Assembly (NCBI GenBank): GCA_949987565.1
Contig: OX465102.1
Coordinates: forward strand, 19,045,493 to 19,109,492
Length of the DNA stretch: 64,000 nt
Direction: 5' to 3'
Origin: Luidia sarsii
Taxonomy: Eukaryota > Echinodermata > Asteroidea > Paxillosida > Luidiidae
Below, in pieces: positions 44,501-59,500 of the stretch. Numbering within the stretch: the stretch's first letter is position 1; each line of letters opens with the position of its first letter. The position numbers were made by a program, and so were the translations under genes. The notes beneath the pieces are model-generated. The model was not told the origin of the DNA. It ran no database searches and saw only the letters and a list, made by a program, of their open reading frames with translations.

Positions 44501-47500
44501 TGAATGGTGTGAGGTTTTGGAATGAGCCCATTTGTAGACAGCAGCTGCCGCCAAGTAACAAAACTCTACAAGAATTGGCTGCTACCACAAACTATTGACC
44601 AACTACATGTTCATGTACACATACCAACTTCAATCGACTTGTGTGCCATTCAACATGTTCAAAGTCATAGACAATCAATGGAGTTTGGCCTGATAAATAC
44701 TGCATTCTTATAACACCGTAATTAACCAGTACTCACGAGTTGGCTTGGTACCCTGTGTTCACTCAGGGTGAACTAATGGCAGAATCACTACTTGTGAGAT
44801 GATTTGCACCCAGGTGCCTCTGTGTAGCACATCTTCGAAATACCCTGTGTGATATACAACAATCTTGGAAATGTTTCTGCCTTTGAGCAAGGTCCTGCTA
44901 GGACCAAAATGTCAGTTCCTATGTACCTCTTTTGACTAAGAGTTCACGACATGACTGGAACACTGCACCAGTGTTACTATTTTTGTTTCACTTTCCGACA
45001 AAAGCCATGAAAAAGGCTGTTGGTAAAACAGCTACAGTGCAAACCACTGCATGCTCCTTTGTGCTGTATATCAGCTAGTCATTTCTCATTAAAAGAAGAC
45101 AAACACATACGAAGGGAACTGGCTCCACAGAGAGCATCTTCCAATCAATCATCTTTCACTCCGATGGCTTCTCAACTTTGGCTTGTGAATTATTAATGTC
45201 TGATTGCTTTATGCTACGTAACTCCAATGCATGCCTATATACATTAAAGTACAGTGAAAAGCCTTGAACCCTGTGCATGGCATAACTCATTTCTATTCAG
45301 ATATGCCTCATGTGCATTATATTTTAAGTACATGCAGCCTCTATGTAAATAAGCTACACAAATCAAACAGAAGTAGAAAGCACTGGTGCTTCAGACTCAG
45401 ATTTGGATGTGAGGGGATTTCACTTAAAATCAATTGACAGTGGGCTTGTCCTGTCCGGTACAGGGTGCAGAATTTGACACGAGGGTTGCCAGTCTCTGCA
45501 GCACTATGCTTGCCTATAGGGATCTGGTCACATAGGAGACATGTCCAATTACTGTACATGTGCATTAATCCAGAGAGTCCAGACAAAGTTCAATGAGTCT
45601 GTGCAAACCTCTCAACAGTCACAGCCTGTCAGGCTATCTTCAATGTACCTTCCTTCTTCCATGAATGCTCCCCCTTCAATTACCTACGTACAATGTAACT
45701 CCTCGATAAGGGTAAACTATGGGTACAAGAGAGTAAAACCTGGCACAATTCGGATGTCGTTGTCATTGTGAATCGTCAATGGAGTGTAACGGACTTGAGT
45801 GTGTGTGTGCATTCACGGTGCTGTCAATCCCTGACCGCAGACTCCAGCCTCCACTCCAGGCAGTCAAATCTTCGAGTTGGTCGGCCACCACCGAGCGTAC
45901 AGATTGCGGTAAAGAATGTGGGGGGAATTCCAATGACTGACCGATGACTGTTGGGCTGTGTGGCATGCAAACACAATGTCCCCCGCGTGCTTTCAGCGGC
46001 AGCGCGGTATCCCTCGATCCAGTAAAAGTCCCACAATTGCACAATTACTGCTGCTAATCTTGCAATTCATGTGGCAACTTGCGTCAAAAAGAGTCTTTGT
46101 ACTGATTCGTATTGCTTTGTTCTAAGCTGAAAAGAGTCTTTGTTTAGAATGTGGACAATAGTGGTGCCTGGATTCGGAGGGCCCCGTCGAATAGTCAAGC
46201 CAACGGAGCTCCGGATTTGGAGGTCCCGGCGCGAAGTGGTTAACCTTAGAACCAAATAAGCCCACAGACTTCCAGTTGCTAAGGGCAGCCTCATGTACAT
46301 TATGTGTGTGTGGTTTCCATTGAAAATGTTTGAAGTGGTTAATTGCCCGCTTTTGAGGTACGGAACCATGGTGAGATGTTTTTCATAAATGCTGCCCGTT
46401 TTCAGAACTTGCCAAACCGACCACATACAATGACCAGAAATATTCAGTCTCAAAAAGGAAGAGGATCTTTTCTCCGAAGTAAGAATACTATTGTGCATTA
46501 AGCTCACAAATAAGAAGTGCATGTACCAGGTATTAATTGCATACATGGAAGCAATACTTTTCTTGAATATATTCATAGATCTGATAACGGCTACCAAGAA
46601 TATATTCATAGATTTGATAATTGACCTAACGTGAATATATTCATAGATTTGATAATTGACCTACCATAATTTTCGGAATATAAGCCACCCAGAGTGTATT
46701 GTAAGCCATAGTGCTCCAATTTTTGTCTGAGTAAGATTCTGGCCTTAGTGTATACAAGTATGTACTGCTAGTTCAGTTGAGTGCCAGAAATTGAATAAAA
46801 ACGAGATATTGTTTGTTCAATTTAAAAGTCTCTGACTTACACAGGTACATACGTACATAATTCAAAATGGCATAAGAATAATTTGAATCTGCCAGAACAC
46901 AAGGAAATGAACTGGAAACTGGCACATATTTCCTATCACAATCAAACCATTCCTCAAGATATTTTCAAGAGGACCCACCAAATGAAAACTAAGTTCAGAC
47001 CTCCGACAAGTTTTAAATTGTGCTCCCATTGGACATTTTTTGTCAAACTACCGGTTGTGTACAGATGAATGACAAAATTAAATCCAATGGGAACACAAGG
47101 TAAACCAACGTCCCTGTTAATTAATTACCATGACCTTCATCATCAAGAAATCTTTCTGCTAAAAAGCCATAGTATTAAACTTAACAGGGAGGTTAAAAGT
47201 CAAATGGGAACAGTAATGTCTCACGCTGCAAAACTAATGTGGGCTCACTGCAAACCTCTCCAGTTTCCTGTATTACAAAAACGTCACATGTATACTTATC
47301 CCTGCTTGATGCGTGAACATTTCTGTATGATACCCAGACTCCACTTATCCACACTCCCATTCGTTATAATGTCCCAAATGTTAAAGAAAAACCTTTTGAC
47401 TGCAGTTACAGGGTTAATACAATTTACTAGACAAGACACCAAGTCTTCAAATTCAGCAACAAACCACAGTACTTAGGGCCTGTATTTTCAGGTTTTGTAT

Positions 47501-50500
47501 TTTGTTTTTTTGTCAGGGGATGAGACCCGAGCACAAGCCTGGGCCGTAGATTCGTAAACGGCAACACTCACATCTTTGCTGGCAGCATCCCCAGTCTCCC
47601 CATTGCCCTCTTTGTAGTTCTCCAGGAAGGTGACCAAACTATGGTTGATCCAGGGTCCATTGATGGGTTTGGGTCCTGCATGGTCTATGTCATAGGCTGT
47701 GCCAGGTCCAAAGAACTCTTTCAGGCTGGCCTTGTAGCTGTCCACATTCAGACCTAGACAGACAGCAAGAAAAATCAAAACATTAGACTCTATGGATGGC
47801 AAAAAAATATCAAACTTATGGATGCTTTGAGTATTTGAATTAAAACACAAAAACAGGTGAAGCATCATTAAGATTTACAGGTTTGTGTAAGAGATTTGTG
47901 GTTACAGCTTATAAAAGATTTAAAAACTAAAACAAAAATCAATGTTGAAAAATGGCAAAGAAAACTTTGACTTAACTGGGACTTTAACCTGAGACCTCTA
48001 GCTGCCTGGCTATTTCCGGTCCAGTCAAAGATTTTTTCAAAATTGTTTTAAAAGATCAGAGTCAGCTTTTCCTTTTTTCTTTTTTTTTTTACTGGGAAAA
48101 AAATCGAATAAGAAAGGAATAAGAAAAATCTTAAATATATAGGGCCCCTATAAAAAAAAAAACCTAAGAAAAAACATCAGAAAGTTCAATCCTCACAGGA
48201 CCTTTCTCTTCCTTAAAGTAAATTCCTACTAGAATAAAAATGCCTGGCCCTAAAAGGTTTGAAAAGGTATCTGTATTTCAACAGATTCCTGTATTTATAC
48301 ATGTACCTTGATGAACCTTTCATGTACTGGTACTATTCTGTGAATCAATCAGGTTCTCAATTTACATGGATAATGTCATACAACCCCAGCATTACTAATG
48401 AAATGCACCAATTTAAGGTTTTCATCAGTTCCAAATGAAACTCTTCTAGATCAGCAAAAGCTTACACATATAATGTTTCCCAATTGGTTTCACTTTTCCA
48501 ACCATTCCCACTATCTTCTTAAAAAAGAAGTCAATGATTCTGTAAACAGATCCTACACAATCAATCTTTGGACCATTAGAACTGACAGAGTTGCAGCCAT
48601 TAACCTAGCTGATTAATTGTCATAGCATAATAGCACTTTCCTTCTGCTGCTTTAACCTAGTAATGACTTGTGAATGAGGCTTTAAAATTCCCCTCTAGCT
48701 TCTAGACCATCACAGGCCATGAGTGCCAAGGCCCCATCAAATTAGGTTTGAATCATGAATAACATCGCCATCCTGAGGTGCTGGTTTCCAGTCATCAAAC
48801 TAGAGGGGCTGATATTTTCCAAGCACTACCTTTCTCAAAGGCATACTGCCTTTCTTGAATCCTGTTTTTGAGAATGAGCTGCTAGGATCGAAATGTCATC
48901 AATCCCCCCAACGTTTGTGTCAATTTGCATTTTGGTCATTTCAGTCATTGAGGAGTTTGCAACATTTCTGTATACTACAGTGTGTATCTTTTCTAATAAT
49001 AGAGTCTAGAGAAGAAACTAACTTGAGTGGATTCTTGTGTTGCTTGCAACCAAAAACAAAACAAAATCCTCCCAAGATCTACTCCATTAGGAGTCTCATA
49101 TTTGCCTCAAATACTCCTTACGTGTGCACTAATTAACTGGGGAAATGCTGTCAATGTTCTGGGGCAGCATATGCATGTTCATTGTCCATTCCAAATTTTT
49201 GTTTGTACATCAAACCGGGTGATGAAGTTCCATTTCAGTGATGTTTCTGCACCTGTGTCATGCCAATGATCCCTGACATGAGTAATGCTTCTTCAGCAGG
49301 GCCAGCCCTGAGAGATCAATGCTCTTTGCAATTTTCATTTGCACTGAGCCCAGAGGCCAGGGCGCAATTCATGCTCATAGCAGGGCTTTGTGTGAACATG
49401 GAGCTCCTTTTTCTTTCTCCATGGTATGAACAAGGATGCAAGGGCCAATGCCCTCATTGTCTTTGTTTGACTGTCTGGCCTTTTCTCAATGGCCAATTTG
49501 AATGACCCTGTACATTGTATCAGAATTATATATGCATAGTCACCTTTCTGTTGAACAAATTAAATCCATAGGCCCAAAATTGCCAAAAGAAATTAGCATA
49601 CTCATACTGTACATGTACAATGTATATGCTTTGGAGCAAATACTTGTATTAATTGGGCCCCCATACCGGTAGCTCTGTATGTCTGCTAATCTATTTTGGC
49701 CTAAGTGCCCTGCCGACTTTATGACCTTTGTGGCCTGCTCACTGACATTGGTGCCCTACTGGCCTACATGCCTTACCAACTGACCTTCATGCTCTCAATA
49801 TTGCTGTATTCTCAGCCAAAATGGCCTTGCTGTTGTTATACATTATTATGCTACAAGCTGGTACGCCCACTATATATATTTTACAGACTTTTGATCGTGG
49901 TGAACTGTGCAAGTGATGCAGTTCTAGACCTCAGTTATCATCTATCTGTCATTACACCCAAGGCCATTATTTTTAACTTTGAAAAGCTTATTACATGTAC
50001 ATGTATCACAGCTAATGCCTTCCAAAATGAAATAATGTTGCCCAACAAAAAAACTTTGATTTTTTTGCTGGGCAAATGATGGCTACACGGGGCTTTGAAG
50101 GCAATAACCAGTAATTTTGAAAAATGGCAAAGAAAACTTTGACTGGAGGATTACTTGAACTTTAGACTTCTGGTTTTGCATGCCATGTTGAGCAATTCAG
50201 CCCTTAGATGGCAACGGCCTTCCCAACTTTAGTCAACTAGTCTATGCCCGGAAATTATCTGACATCCACTGAACACCCAGGCTCTTCCTTTATACAGCTA
50301 AAATGGCTGAAATGCAAATACAAGTATCAAAACTTAGGAGGGCCTGACAATCGATCCTAGACCTTTCTCAAAGGCAGAAAAGCTTCTAGTACATCTACAT
50401 GTACGTACAGTAAACTGTTTAATATCCCTCTTAATTCATCCCAGCTCACAAGTTTTGTGTCTTATTTCTATAGATTTATATAAACTGGTTAGAATTGATC

Positions 50501-53500
50501 AGCTACAAAAGAGTAGAAATGGCAGTTTCCTTCCAGTTCCATTTGTGTACAAGGCATGGTTATAGGCCCTATAAATATCAGTTAGACCATGGTTAGACTA
50601 ACATGGCTACAAGTACATGTATATATGCACACACACACATACCACAAGAACTGTAATATGCAAACTGCTGACTGAAATGGCCAAAATGCAAATATCAAAA
50701 GTTAGGGCCTGACAATTGATCCTAGCAGGAAATTTCTCAAAGGCCAAAAATTGTAGGAAGTGACAGTACCTCATGCAAGATATTTCCCCACAAATTGTGG
50801 ACTGCAAGAGAGCAAACGCACCAGAAACAAGTCTGGCTTCCTGGCTGGCTGCTAATCCTATTTGCAGTGGGGAGATTGCGTCTCAAAGGTGGATGGGCAG
50901 TTCGGGTCATACTGGGCCTGGTAAGAAGGGAGCTAGCCACCCTGTCATGTTGCACTGAGGGCTTTATCACCGATGGCCCGGTCAGCTAGGATCGCATCAG
51001 CCACCAGCAAGCAGCCAGCCTTGCTGTACAGCGATTATAACTCATGCTGAATTTCATCATCAACAAGCATTGGAGGCTTCCCATGATCACCCCAGGGTAG
51101 AGACGTCAATTCCATTTCAATCATATGCGAAGGGCATTTCTGAACACAGGAACTATGATGATTGGTATTGCCTGTCTTTCATATTTGAAGCCTTTCAACT
51201 CCATAATGGGGTTACTTCAGTGGATTTCTCCACATAACCCCTGTACATGTACACATTATATAGCAATAAGGTATGACCAAGATGGGTCATCCACATTACA
51301 AAGTGTAATTAATCTCATACTGTACATTTATACCCACACCGGATAACTCTAAATGCAGCAATCAACAAAGCCAAGACACGCCTTAATGGCCCATTAGGAT
51401 GACTCTCATCTCAGGAGGGTGATTTACTTTTTGGTGTTTTTTTTTTACTCTCAATTTAAAAATCAGGGATGTTTCGTGTTGTTTTTCTGTGTGTGAACAC
51501 AAAAATCTAACTTATCATCTTGATTCAAATCATAATCTAAATCTTAATCCATCTTCTATTTTTTAAAGAAACAGCGCGATTATCATTTGTTGGGCTCTGC
51601 ATGACGGTGTTAAGAGTTGAAAATCAGCAAAAAATTTGACTGAAGTGGGATTTGAACCCAAGCCCTCTGGTTTTGAGAAACAGTTCTCTTACCATCTGAG
51701 CTATCCAGCCCTCAGATTGTGGCCACCCAAATAGTCAAATAACCTTGCAAGGGTAGGGGCACCAGTAAGAATCATAGTAATTTTGCAAACTTGTGAACAT
51801 ACCTGCACAATATGCTGTGAAGATTTGATGACAATTAACACACTAAAGTCTTTGTAATTAAAACACAATGATTGTAAAACATGGGTGAGCATCTGATATT
51901 GTGCCCTCCATCTGCTCTTTAAAATGAGTGTGGGACACGTCCGCCTGTCCCCATCAGGATTAATGCACATGCCTGTAAGCCGAAGATGAATTAGCACAGG
52001 CCAATCCACTGACATAAGTGATTCATTGCCTCTTTGATGTGACACGTCATTTGAAATGATGGTACCATTAAAAATCATCTGTGGGCAACCTGACCAGACC
52101 AACCATAAGCAAGGCTTTTTTTCATCAACAATCAGCTTCATCAAAATTAGGAGGGCCTGACGTTTCATTCCTAGCGGGGCCATTCTCAAAGGTCCTGCTA
52201 GGATCGAAACATTAGGCCCTCCTAATTGTTTATAATTATACTGGTCATTTATTTTCAGTCAGTACAGTAAGAAGTTGGCAACATATTTGCATTTTACTGG
52301 CAAAAAATGACAAAGAAGGTTTGACTGGACAAGGATGTTAACTCCAGCATTGTTAATGAGTGGCCAATGAAGGGTTAAATTTAGTAGAAGTTACAACATT
52401 ATCTAAAGGTTGTTTTGTTTCAGAAATGGCTGAAATGGAGAGGAGACCCAAACTGAAAAATAGAACAGTGCTAATTATTTATCTTATTCTTCAACCAGGA
52501 TGAAAATTAAGGGTGGTTTGTTCCATTACAAGTAGATCTACGGAATCAGTCATTTTCACCACTTCGCTCCGCTCAGAGAAACATATTCGTGTCTCAAGAG
52601 TCAACTGAAAAATACAGACACTGTACTTATATGTCGATGAGAACGCTTGTTTTGTCTTTTCTGTTGTGTTTTCAATCAGGTCAGATTTATTGAAACAATA
52701 TTGTGTTAATACAAGGGGCATTTTGGCAAAAGGCAGAATTCTCTTGTACATTGAGCAGCAGCACTTGGGCATTCAGAGACTTATCCTGTTTTTCTTTAAT
52801 CTATCTTCACATGGCCAAACGGCTACACTGTGATAACATAAAAACGTACTGTGAACAATGTTCAAAACATACACGCAATGACACAGAGGCAGAGAGAAAA
52901 TAATTATTACAGACCTTCCCCCACCCACACACAAAAATTGCAGAGTGGCTGCACTGTGTCTGAGGTGACACTACCCCATTGACTGTAAATGAAGAGCATG
53001 TATGTACTGTACATGTACATTGTACTGTATGTTCATCATTCAGATGAGGTGTTCACAGCCACAGTGCATCTCAGAGCACACACAAGTGTTGGGACATTGC
53101 ACTTTCCCATTATTATTTCTTTGACGGGGTGAATCTCTCTTTATTTCTGGCCAGCCAGCAGTTATGTGCAAACACCGCCACCATGGAAGAAGGGGCTGCT
53201 GTTTGAACCATAGATTTTAGAACCTTTTTGAAAGAACCATGGAACCTTTTTGAAAGAACCCTACAATCTTTTTGAAAGAACCATGGAACCTTTTTGAAAA
53301 AACCATAGAACCTTTAAGAAAGAACCATAGGACCTTTTTGAAAGAACCATAGAACCCTTTTGAAAAAACCATAGAAAGTTTTTGAAAGAACCATCTATAG
53401 AACATTTTTGAAAGCTTTGATGCTTAAGCTGTCAAATACCTTCATATCTTCATATCTGTCAAACAAAGTTTGACTATAGCTGCGTTTCCACTGGACTAAA

Positions 53501-56500
53501 ATTTAACTGAGCCAAATTTGACTGTCGTTTCGACTTGTACTTTTGAGTTGGCAATATAACGGCTCATGTGGGCCCTGTGCGTGACATTTTGAGGTTACAA
53601 AATGACGTCGGTAGCGGGTGAAAGTAGGTTAACGTACATGTACATTTAGCACTTGACACAAAGCAGATGTGTTACACACAGGCCGGATGTGGATTTTTAG
53701 CGAGTTGCGTTTTACCGAGTGGTGCATTTCCACCGGACAAATTGGCTTGGTTAAACTTCCCTGGTCATTTTTACTGGGCAGAGGTTGGCCGGTAAAAGTA
53801 ACCATTCGACTTGGTTACAATAACCAAGAGGAAATTTAACTGGGCCGTTTCCACCATCGTCAAGATTACTTTGACCAAAAAAAGTCCAGTGGAAACACGG
53901 CTTAAATTTACTACACGGAAATTATCTTTACCTGAATTTATTGGTACACTTGATTATTAGCTTCCTTCCAATAGCGCATATATCAGCTGATTCAAATTAG
54001 CCAAGACACATACATGTAAGGCACTTAGGCCTAACTGAAAAGTAAAAGTTAACTGGTTTGGACTTGGACTCGAAATATGGGTCTTGTGCCCCTGTGGAAA
54101 AAAGAGTAATACTGTATTGTTCTTTTTATGACACTCGTATAAGCTAAGATAGACTGCAATTACAGACTTGTATTGTATCGTATTCAGGTACGGTACATAA
54201 GTTTACCAACTGGATTTTCTCAATGTTTCATTGACTCCATGGGAGCAAGATCCTGCTGCACAGCCCACCATGCATGCTTTGTTTTGAGACATTATATTAT
54301 ACTGTCAGCTCAGTCTTCTACCATGGTCTCGGTATAATTTTCCCAAGTCGAAAGTCCAAGTTAATACAGTGGTTACCTTTGACCATATTTTATTTTACCA
54401 TCATCTTTGTAAAACCTTCCCAAAAAATTCCAGTGCAGACACGGCTTCAGCCGGCATTTCATCAAGGGCCATACCGGTAGTTCTGCACGCACACTGTGTG
54501 ATGGTGCTCTTAGAGCATTAACGGATGGACCCCTAATCAAAGCATTCTTTGTCATACAAGAATGATACAAATCTGGATGTTTTGCACTCATGTGTTGAAA
54601 AATCCTGAGACAGAATGAAATGTATGAAATCAGGCATCTCACATTGACAAATTGCATGTACATGTATGGAAAATAATGAACTTGATATGCATGTGTTCAT
54701 ACACGTATGCCACTAGTCCTAGTGTGCAAATGCAGTGAGTGAAACTGCACAAAGCATTTGTCATTCTTAAATCATTACTATTAACTTTAACATATGAATT
54801 AATACATGGGCCTTGGGGTTTTAATTCTAATGAATGTCAGCAAATGAAAAAAATACAAAGATGTTGAACACTTCATGGAGCTGAGAAACAAGGCATGTAA
54901 TCTGTATGGCCCATGATGCACTCCCTAATGCATGTCCATGAACATGGTTCATTCCAGCATGAGCCATCTGCCATCTCAAGGTGATGTACACTCAGCAATG
55001 AGTAGAGTTTTCAAAGGGCTGACATTTGCATGCACAGGAAACAACATGTAATATTGGGCCGGCCTTTGTGCAACTCATTCATCCTAGCCCCTCCCCCCTT
55101 CTCCTTGACAGTCACAGCCAGCTCCTTTCCAGGGTGAAGCCCAATCAAGCCTGTACCGGAGCTGTGCACGCAGCTCTGAGGACCGAGGAAGAATTGACAG
55201 TCTCAGAGTGGCACTGCATGAGGGCGGGCAGTGTCATCCAACCAGACTGAATCATCAGGCCTCATCTGTGCTTCCATCCCCTCATCCCCTCCACCCCATC
55301 ATCAGCCCTTCCCCACTGCAGATTGCAGAGTGCCACTGTCCATCATTCTTGACCATGCCCCCCCCCCCCCACATACATGTACCCCATGCAAAACCAGACA
55401 GTAGGCTGGTGACAAGCACGCGGACCTCTCTTCCGAGAGGATTGGATGAGACGTGTCTCCGTGCGAGCTGGACACTGGAAGGTACACAGCACTGCACTTA
55501 TATCAAACCTCTCATCTCAAGGAATTTCTCAATGACCATCACCAGCACTCCATCAGGATTATACTGATAATTTATACCAACATTAAGTGAGTATAGATAT
55601 TGTTCTTTCCCTTTGATGTTTCCCCCTCTACTTCCTTATCCGTGTCCGAACCCCGGCCCTTCCCTTTGATCTCACCCTACAAGCTATTCCCTTTGTCAGT
55701 TATCTATGTCTCTATTACTCCCCGTTCCTATCTGTTTTATCCCTATCATTTCGCCTTTGAGAAAGTCCTGCATGGGATTGACATGTCAGGCCCTCCTAAT
55801 TTTCGATATTTGCATTTTTGCATATTACTGTAGTCAATTTGTTCTTAAATAAGAACTGGGCCTGACGTTTCAATCCTAGCTGGTTCTTTCTCACAAAATT
55901 CTGTATTTGAGAACTTTGGTCCTGCTGGGATTGAAATGTCAGGACCTCCTAATTTGTTTACATGTATATTTATTTTTTGATTGTTTTTAGCAGATAACAA
56001 CGGTAAGATTATGCTTTGTTCAAGACTTTTTCCATTTTTTTTTCATCATTTCAGTAATAAATGTGACTCTGTTGAATTCACTGACTGAATAATGCCAAGA
56101 TAATGAAAATGTCTCCACAATCTTCTCAGTATTTTAATGAAACGTCACAATCAACATATTCACATGAACATTTGAAGAAATAATGATAAAGTCTGGCCAA
56201 GACACGATGATTCACAACGCTGAAGATTTTACAGAGTCGATTTTCACTCTTCATCACCACACTACATTTGCCTCTCCTGGAAAACCCCGGCAACATGATA
56301 TCAACCATTTCCATGATATAATATTGTTGTTTTAAAGAAGTACATAGTCTGCCATTAACGCGAAGAGATCAATAATACTAAATGCAGATCTAGCCCTGAG
56401 CCCAATGCTCTCCCTAAATTAATGAACCATTGATCCAGTCATGACTGTCATCCCTGATGGTCATCTCCGATGGTGAGAAATTTGAGAACTCCACAGAACA

Positions 56501-59500
56501 GCTGAACGATGAGTTCTGCTGTTGCCTCACATCTTGCTGCATACATCTTGGATTACTGCACGTTACAATCATGCGGGATCTGATTACGAGACTCAGACAT
56601 GGGGCCTAAGCCCAGCAGTCCAACAACAATCAGTTACCATCGATGATCAACACTGAGATTTAATATATTTTTTTCTCCCCCTCCACCCCCCACCCCCACT
56701 CCTTGAGGGCTCTGAGCCGATTTCTAGGCCAAGTGATTTTAATGCATATCTCAAGTCACTTGGCATTTAAAATGTCAGCTTCGAGTCTGAACACTCAGAA
56801 TGCTGCACGTGTCCTGGTTTTTCAACAGGAAAGCCAGTGTTATAATAACTGATGTGAGCAAATTGATGTTGCAGTCTAATCTTGTACTGAGTCAGATCAA
56901 TGTGCCTCCCCAGATCCAATCAAACTTGTTCATTCACCTATATACATACTATCAAGTACCAACCACAGAATGCTTGATTCTTATTCAAGATACATTTGTA
57001 TGTGTCAATGTATAAAAAACCCATGACCATTCAATGTTTGTATCTACCTTCTAAAAAAAAGCTTCTATATTGAGGCTTTGGTGTGCAATGACAGCAAATG
57101 GCTCCTAATCGCTTCAAATTAGTTCAGTGGCCCGGGTTGACCTAATAAGATAACCCAATTAATTCTGTGCAATCGATGCATTGTGTCACTGGCAATTACC
57201 GGCAGTGTCTCACCAACAAATAGCTGCCTCAGAACCATCCATTCTCTTTTATTACTAATATTACAAGGTGTCCTATGAAATTCTACAAACCCTTCTCAGG
57301 CAATCAATGACAATAAACAATGCCCGATTCCATGGTGAGTTTTGTGCATATGGGATGCTATAAGTGCAGAATTTATTTCATCGATCCTGTGACTGAGAGC
57401 AAGGATTCAGTGCTTAAAGGAAGTACATACCGGTACACAGTGCCGAATTTCTGCGCTTAACAGTGGATTTTGTGTTCTCAACAGCAGAGCAAAATGGCAG
57501 TCGTTCATCGAGAAGGACAGACAAAACCCCTTTACAAAGTTTTAACAAATGCAGGTTCTGGGGAAATAAAGGTTTCAGCCCAATGGTGTTGCATTGAACT
57601 TGACAACCGTCAAGATTTACCTCATTTACTGCCATTTTTTATTGCTCTTTGTTATTAGGTAACTGGCACATTTGCCATTGACTGTTAGGAGCACAACTCC
57701 CCTCATCAGTCCTTCCTTTTGTTTTAAAGACGATCCCAGACAGGGAAGCAATTCACGCATACACATAGTGAATGATTTTTCCTTACGGAAGTGAAATACC
57801 CGTAGTAATGTTGGCCATGAAATATACTTTAAGCATGGCATTTTTGCTTCTGTAAGCGCAAATTCTATGCTTACTGTATAAAGCAGAGCCATACAATTGA
57901 GCCAGGATCACATATTGGCAAAATAGACTTGGATTTTAAAAACAATTTAAACATACAGAGGTACCCTTATGTTGTGTTAATTTGCCAGTGACTGCCAGTC
58001 AATGATAGCCTGAACATTGCCTAAATGTGCAGATCAATCATATTGACAGTGGAGTTCCAATTAACAAACTGCCTTCACGCAGACAGATCTAATAGGAACA
58101 AGACTTTGTTAATGCTCTATTGGATCATGGAGGTTTCCTTCCTCCATGATTGGATTCACTGACATGAGAAATACTGCCAAAAGGTTTCTGCAGTCATCAC
58201 TCACAGGATATTTCAGGGCTTACTTCAATAAGCAAACATCCAAATAAACAAGTACATGAATGGTGGACTTTGCAGAGAATTTGCACACCACTTTGTTCAT
58301 TCAACATCAAGGACCCAAAAGCAAGCTTTCAAAGACCACGCACGTGTGCCACAGTTTGCGACAAGGCTAGGCAAATTTAACCTCAACTCAACCACTGACT
58401 GGGCAAATTTGGAGAGTACACAAGTCATATCGTGTTTCTCCTGTGCTTGAGAAAAGTGGACATTTTCTTATGAGTTCACAGTTCAATAGAAGATGACAGA
58501 GACACACGCAAAACTAACGCAAACTCCCATTTAGCCTTCACATGTACATGTATATATACACATGCACATGCACAGTGCTAACAGCACATTGGGATGGGCA
58601 AACCCAAACAGATGATAATCATAAACTAATAAATATAATTATGGAGGGGTAATGGAAGCTAATGGAGGGCTCGGCATTTCTTATTTTTAATGGGAGCTTT
58701 CTTAAAGACAGGCAATAAATCATAGTCACTGTGACAGAAGTTTAAATCATAGTACATTGTATGTTATACATGTAGGAGGAGCAGGACCTAAAGAAGTCAA
58801 GTTTACCGTCCTCAAGATGCAACGGCAGCATCGTTACTTTTAGCCAAAAGAGATAATTTAGCCAATTTACATGGACAGTTTCTGGGCAGACATCACCTAC
58901 ATTATCAAGGACCTGCATTACATGAACAACGGCACAATCGTACAATTGGACATTTCATTTGCCGAGATATTACCAGTTTAATTATAGGCCTTGTGAAGGA
59001 GAACCAGCCAGAATGAATGAAAATGCTGTTTGAATACTTAGAATGCACTTTAAACCCGCTTAAAAGCTTATAAGCTCTTGAATGTACAGTAGTTGGGACA
59101 CACAAGGAGTACCGAGTATTAAGAATACTGTTACTGCAGTAAGAATATTCGTACTGCACTTTGAATATCCAGAAATATGCAAAGAATTTTCATTCTGATA
59201 TCATTCTGGCTCACTTCACCTCTAGGTGGATCTGCAGAATGCACACACTCAATGGACTTGCAACTGGAGGCCTAATGAACACTTAATACTGTTTGGCTTC
59301 AGCATGTTACATGTATGTATCGGTACACACCTTATCCCCTCTTCCATTAACGTTTACATCTTCACCTTTCCAGTCTCCTCTCTTCCCCTTCCCCAGAGAT
59401 CACCTCGGGGACTCTGGTAATAGTCTCCCTTGTCAAGAATCCCAAACCTCTGTGGCACTTTACTCAATGGCCTATCTCACTCCATGACCCACAGATCATG

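Larger units (their letters stand above)
32101..47526 (-). other. 15.4-kb intron of the hydrolase gene
   Basis: No exon was found on either strand. It is filled with SINE heads, GGGCCTGA foldbacks, a LINE remnant and an AAGCC-type element, listed separately. Two short open frames on minus near 43773-44273 and 46067-46609 show no domain and are treated as chance. Confidence 0.55.

Noticed and set aside
46067..46609. 180-aa minus-strand open frame as a gene
   Set aside because: It runs through a dispersed hairpin repeat (46140-46240) and a tandem repeat edge; no domain seen.
47488..47526. Extension of the hydrolase exon to the TGA at 47488
   Set aside because: The tail is not like the family, and ending the exon at 47527 restores phase with the exon at 32100. 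Kept only as a possible read-through form.
53217..53405. Phe/Lys/Gly repeat peptide
   Set aside because: Encoded only by the minisatellite period; no flanking coding sequence.
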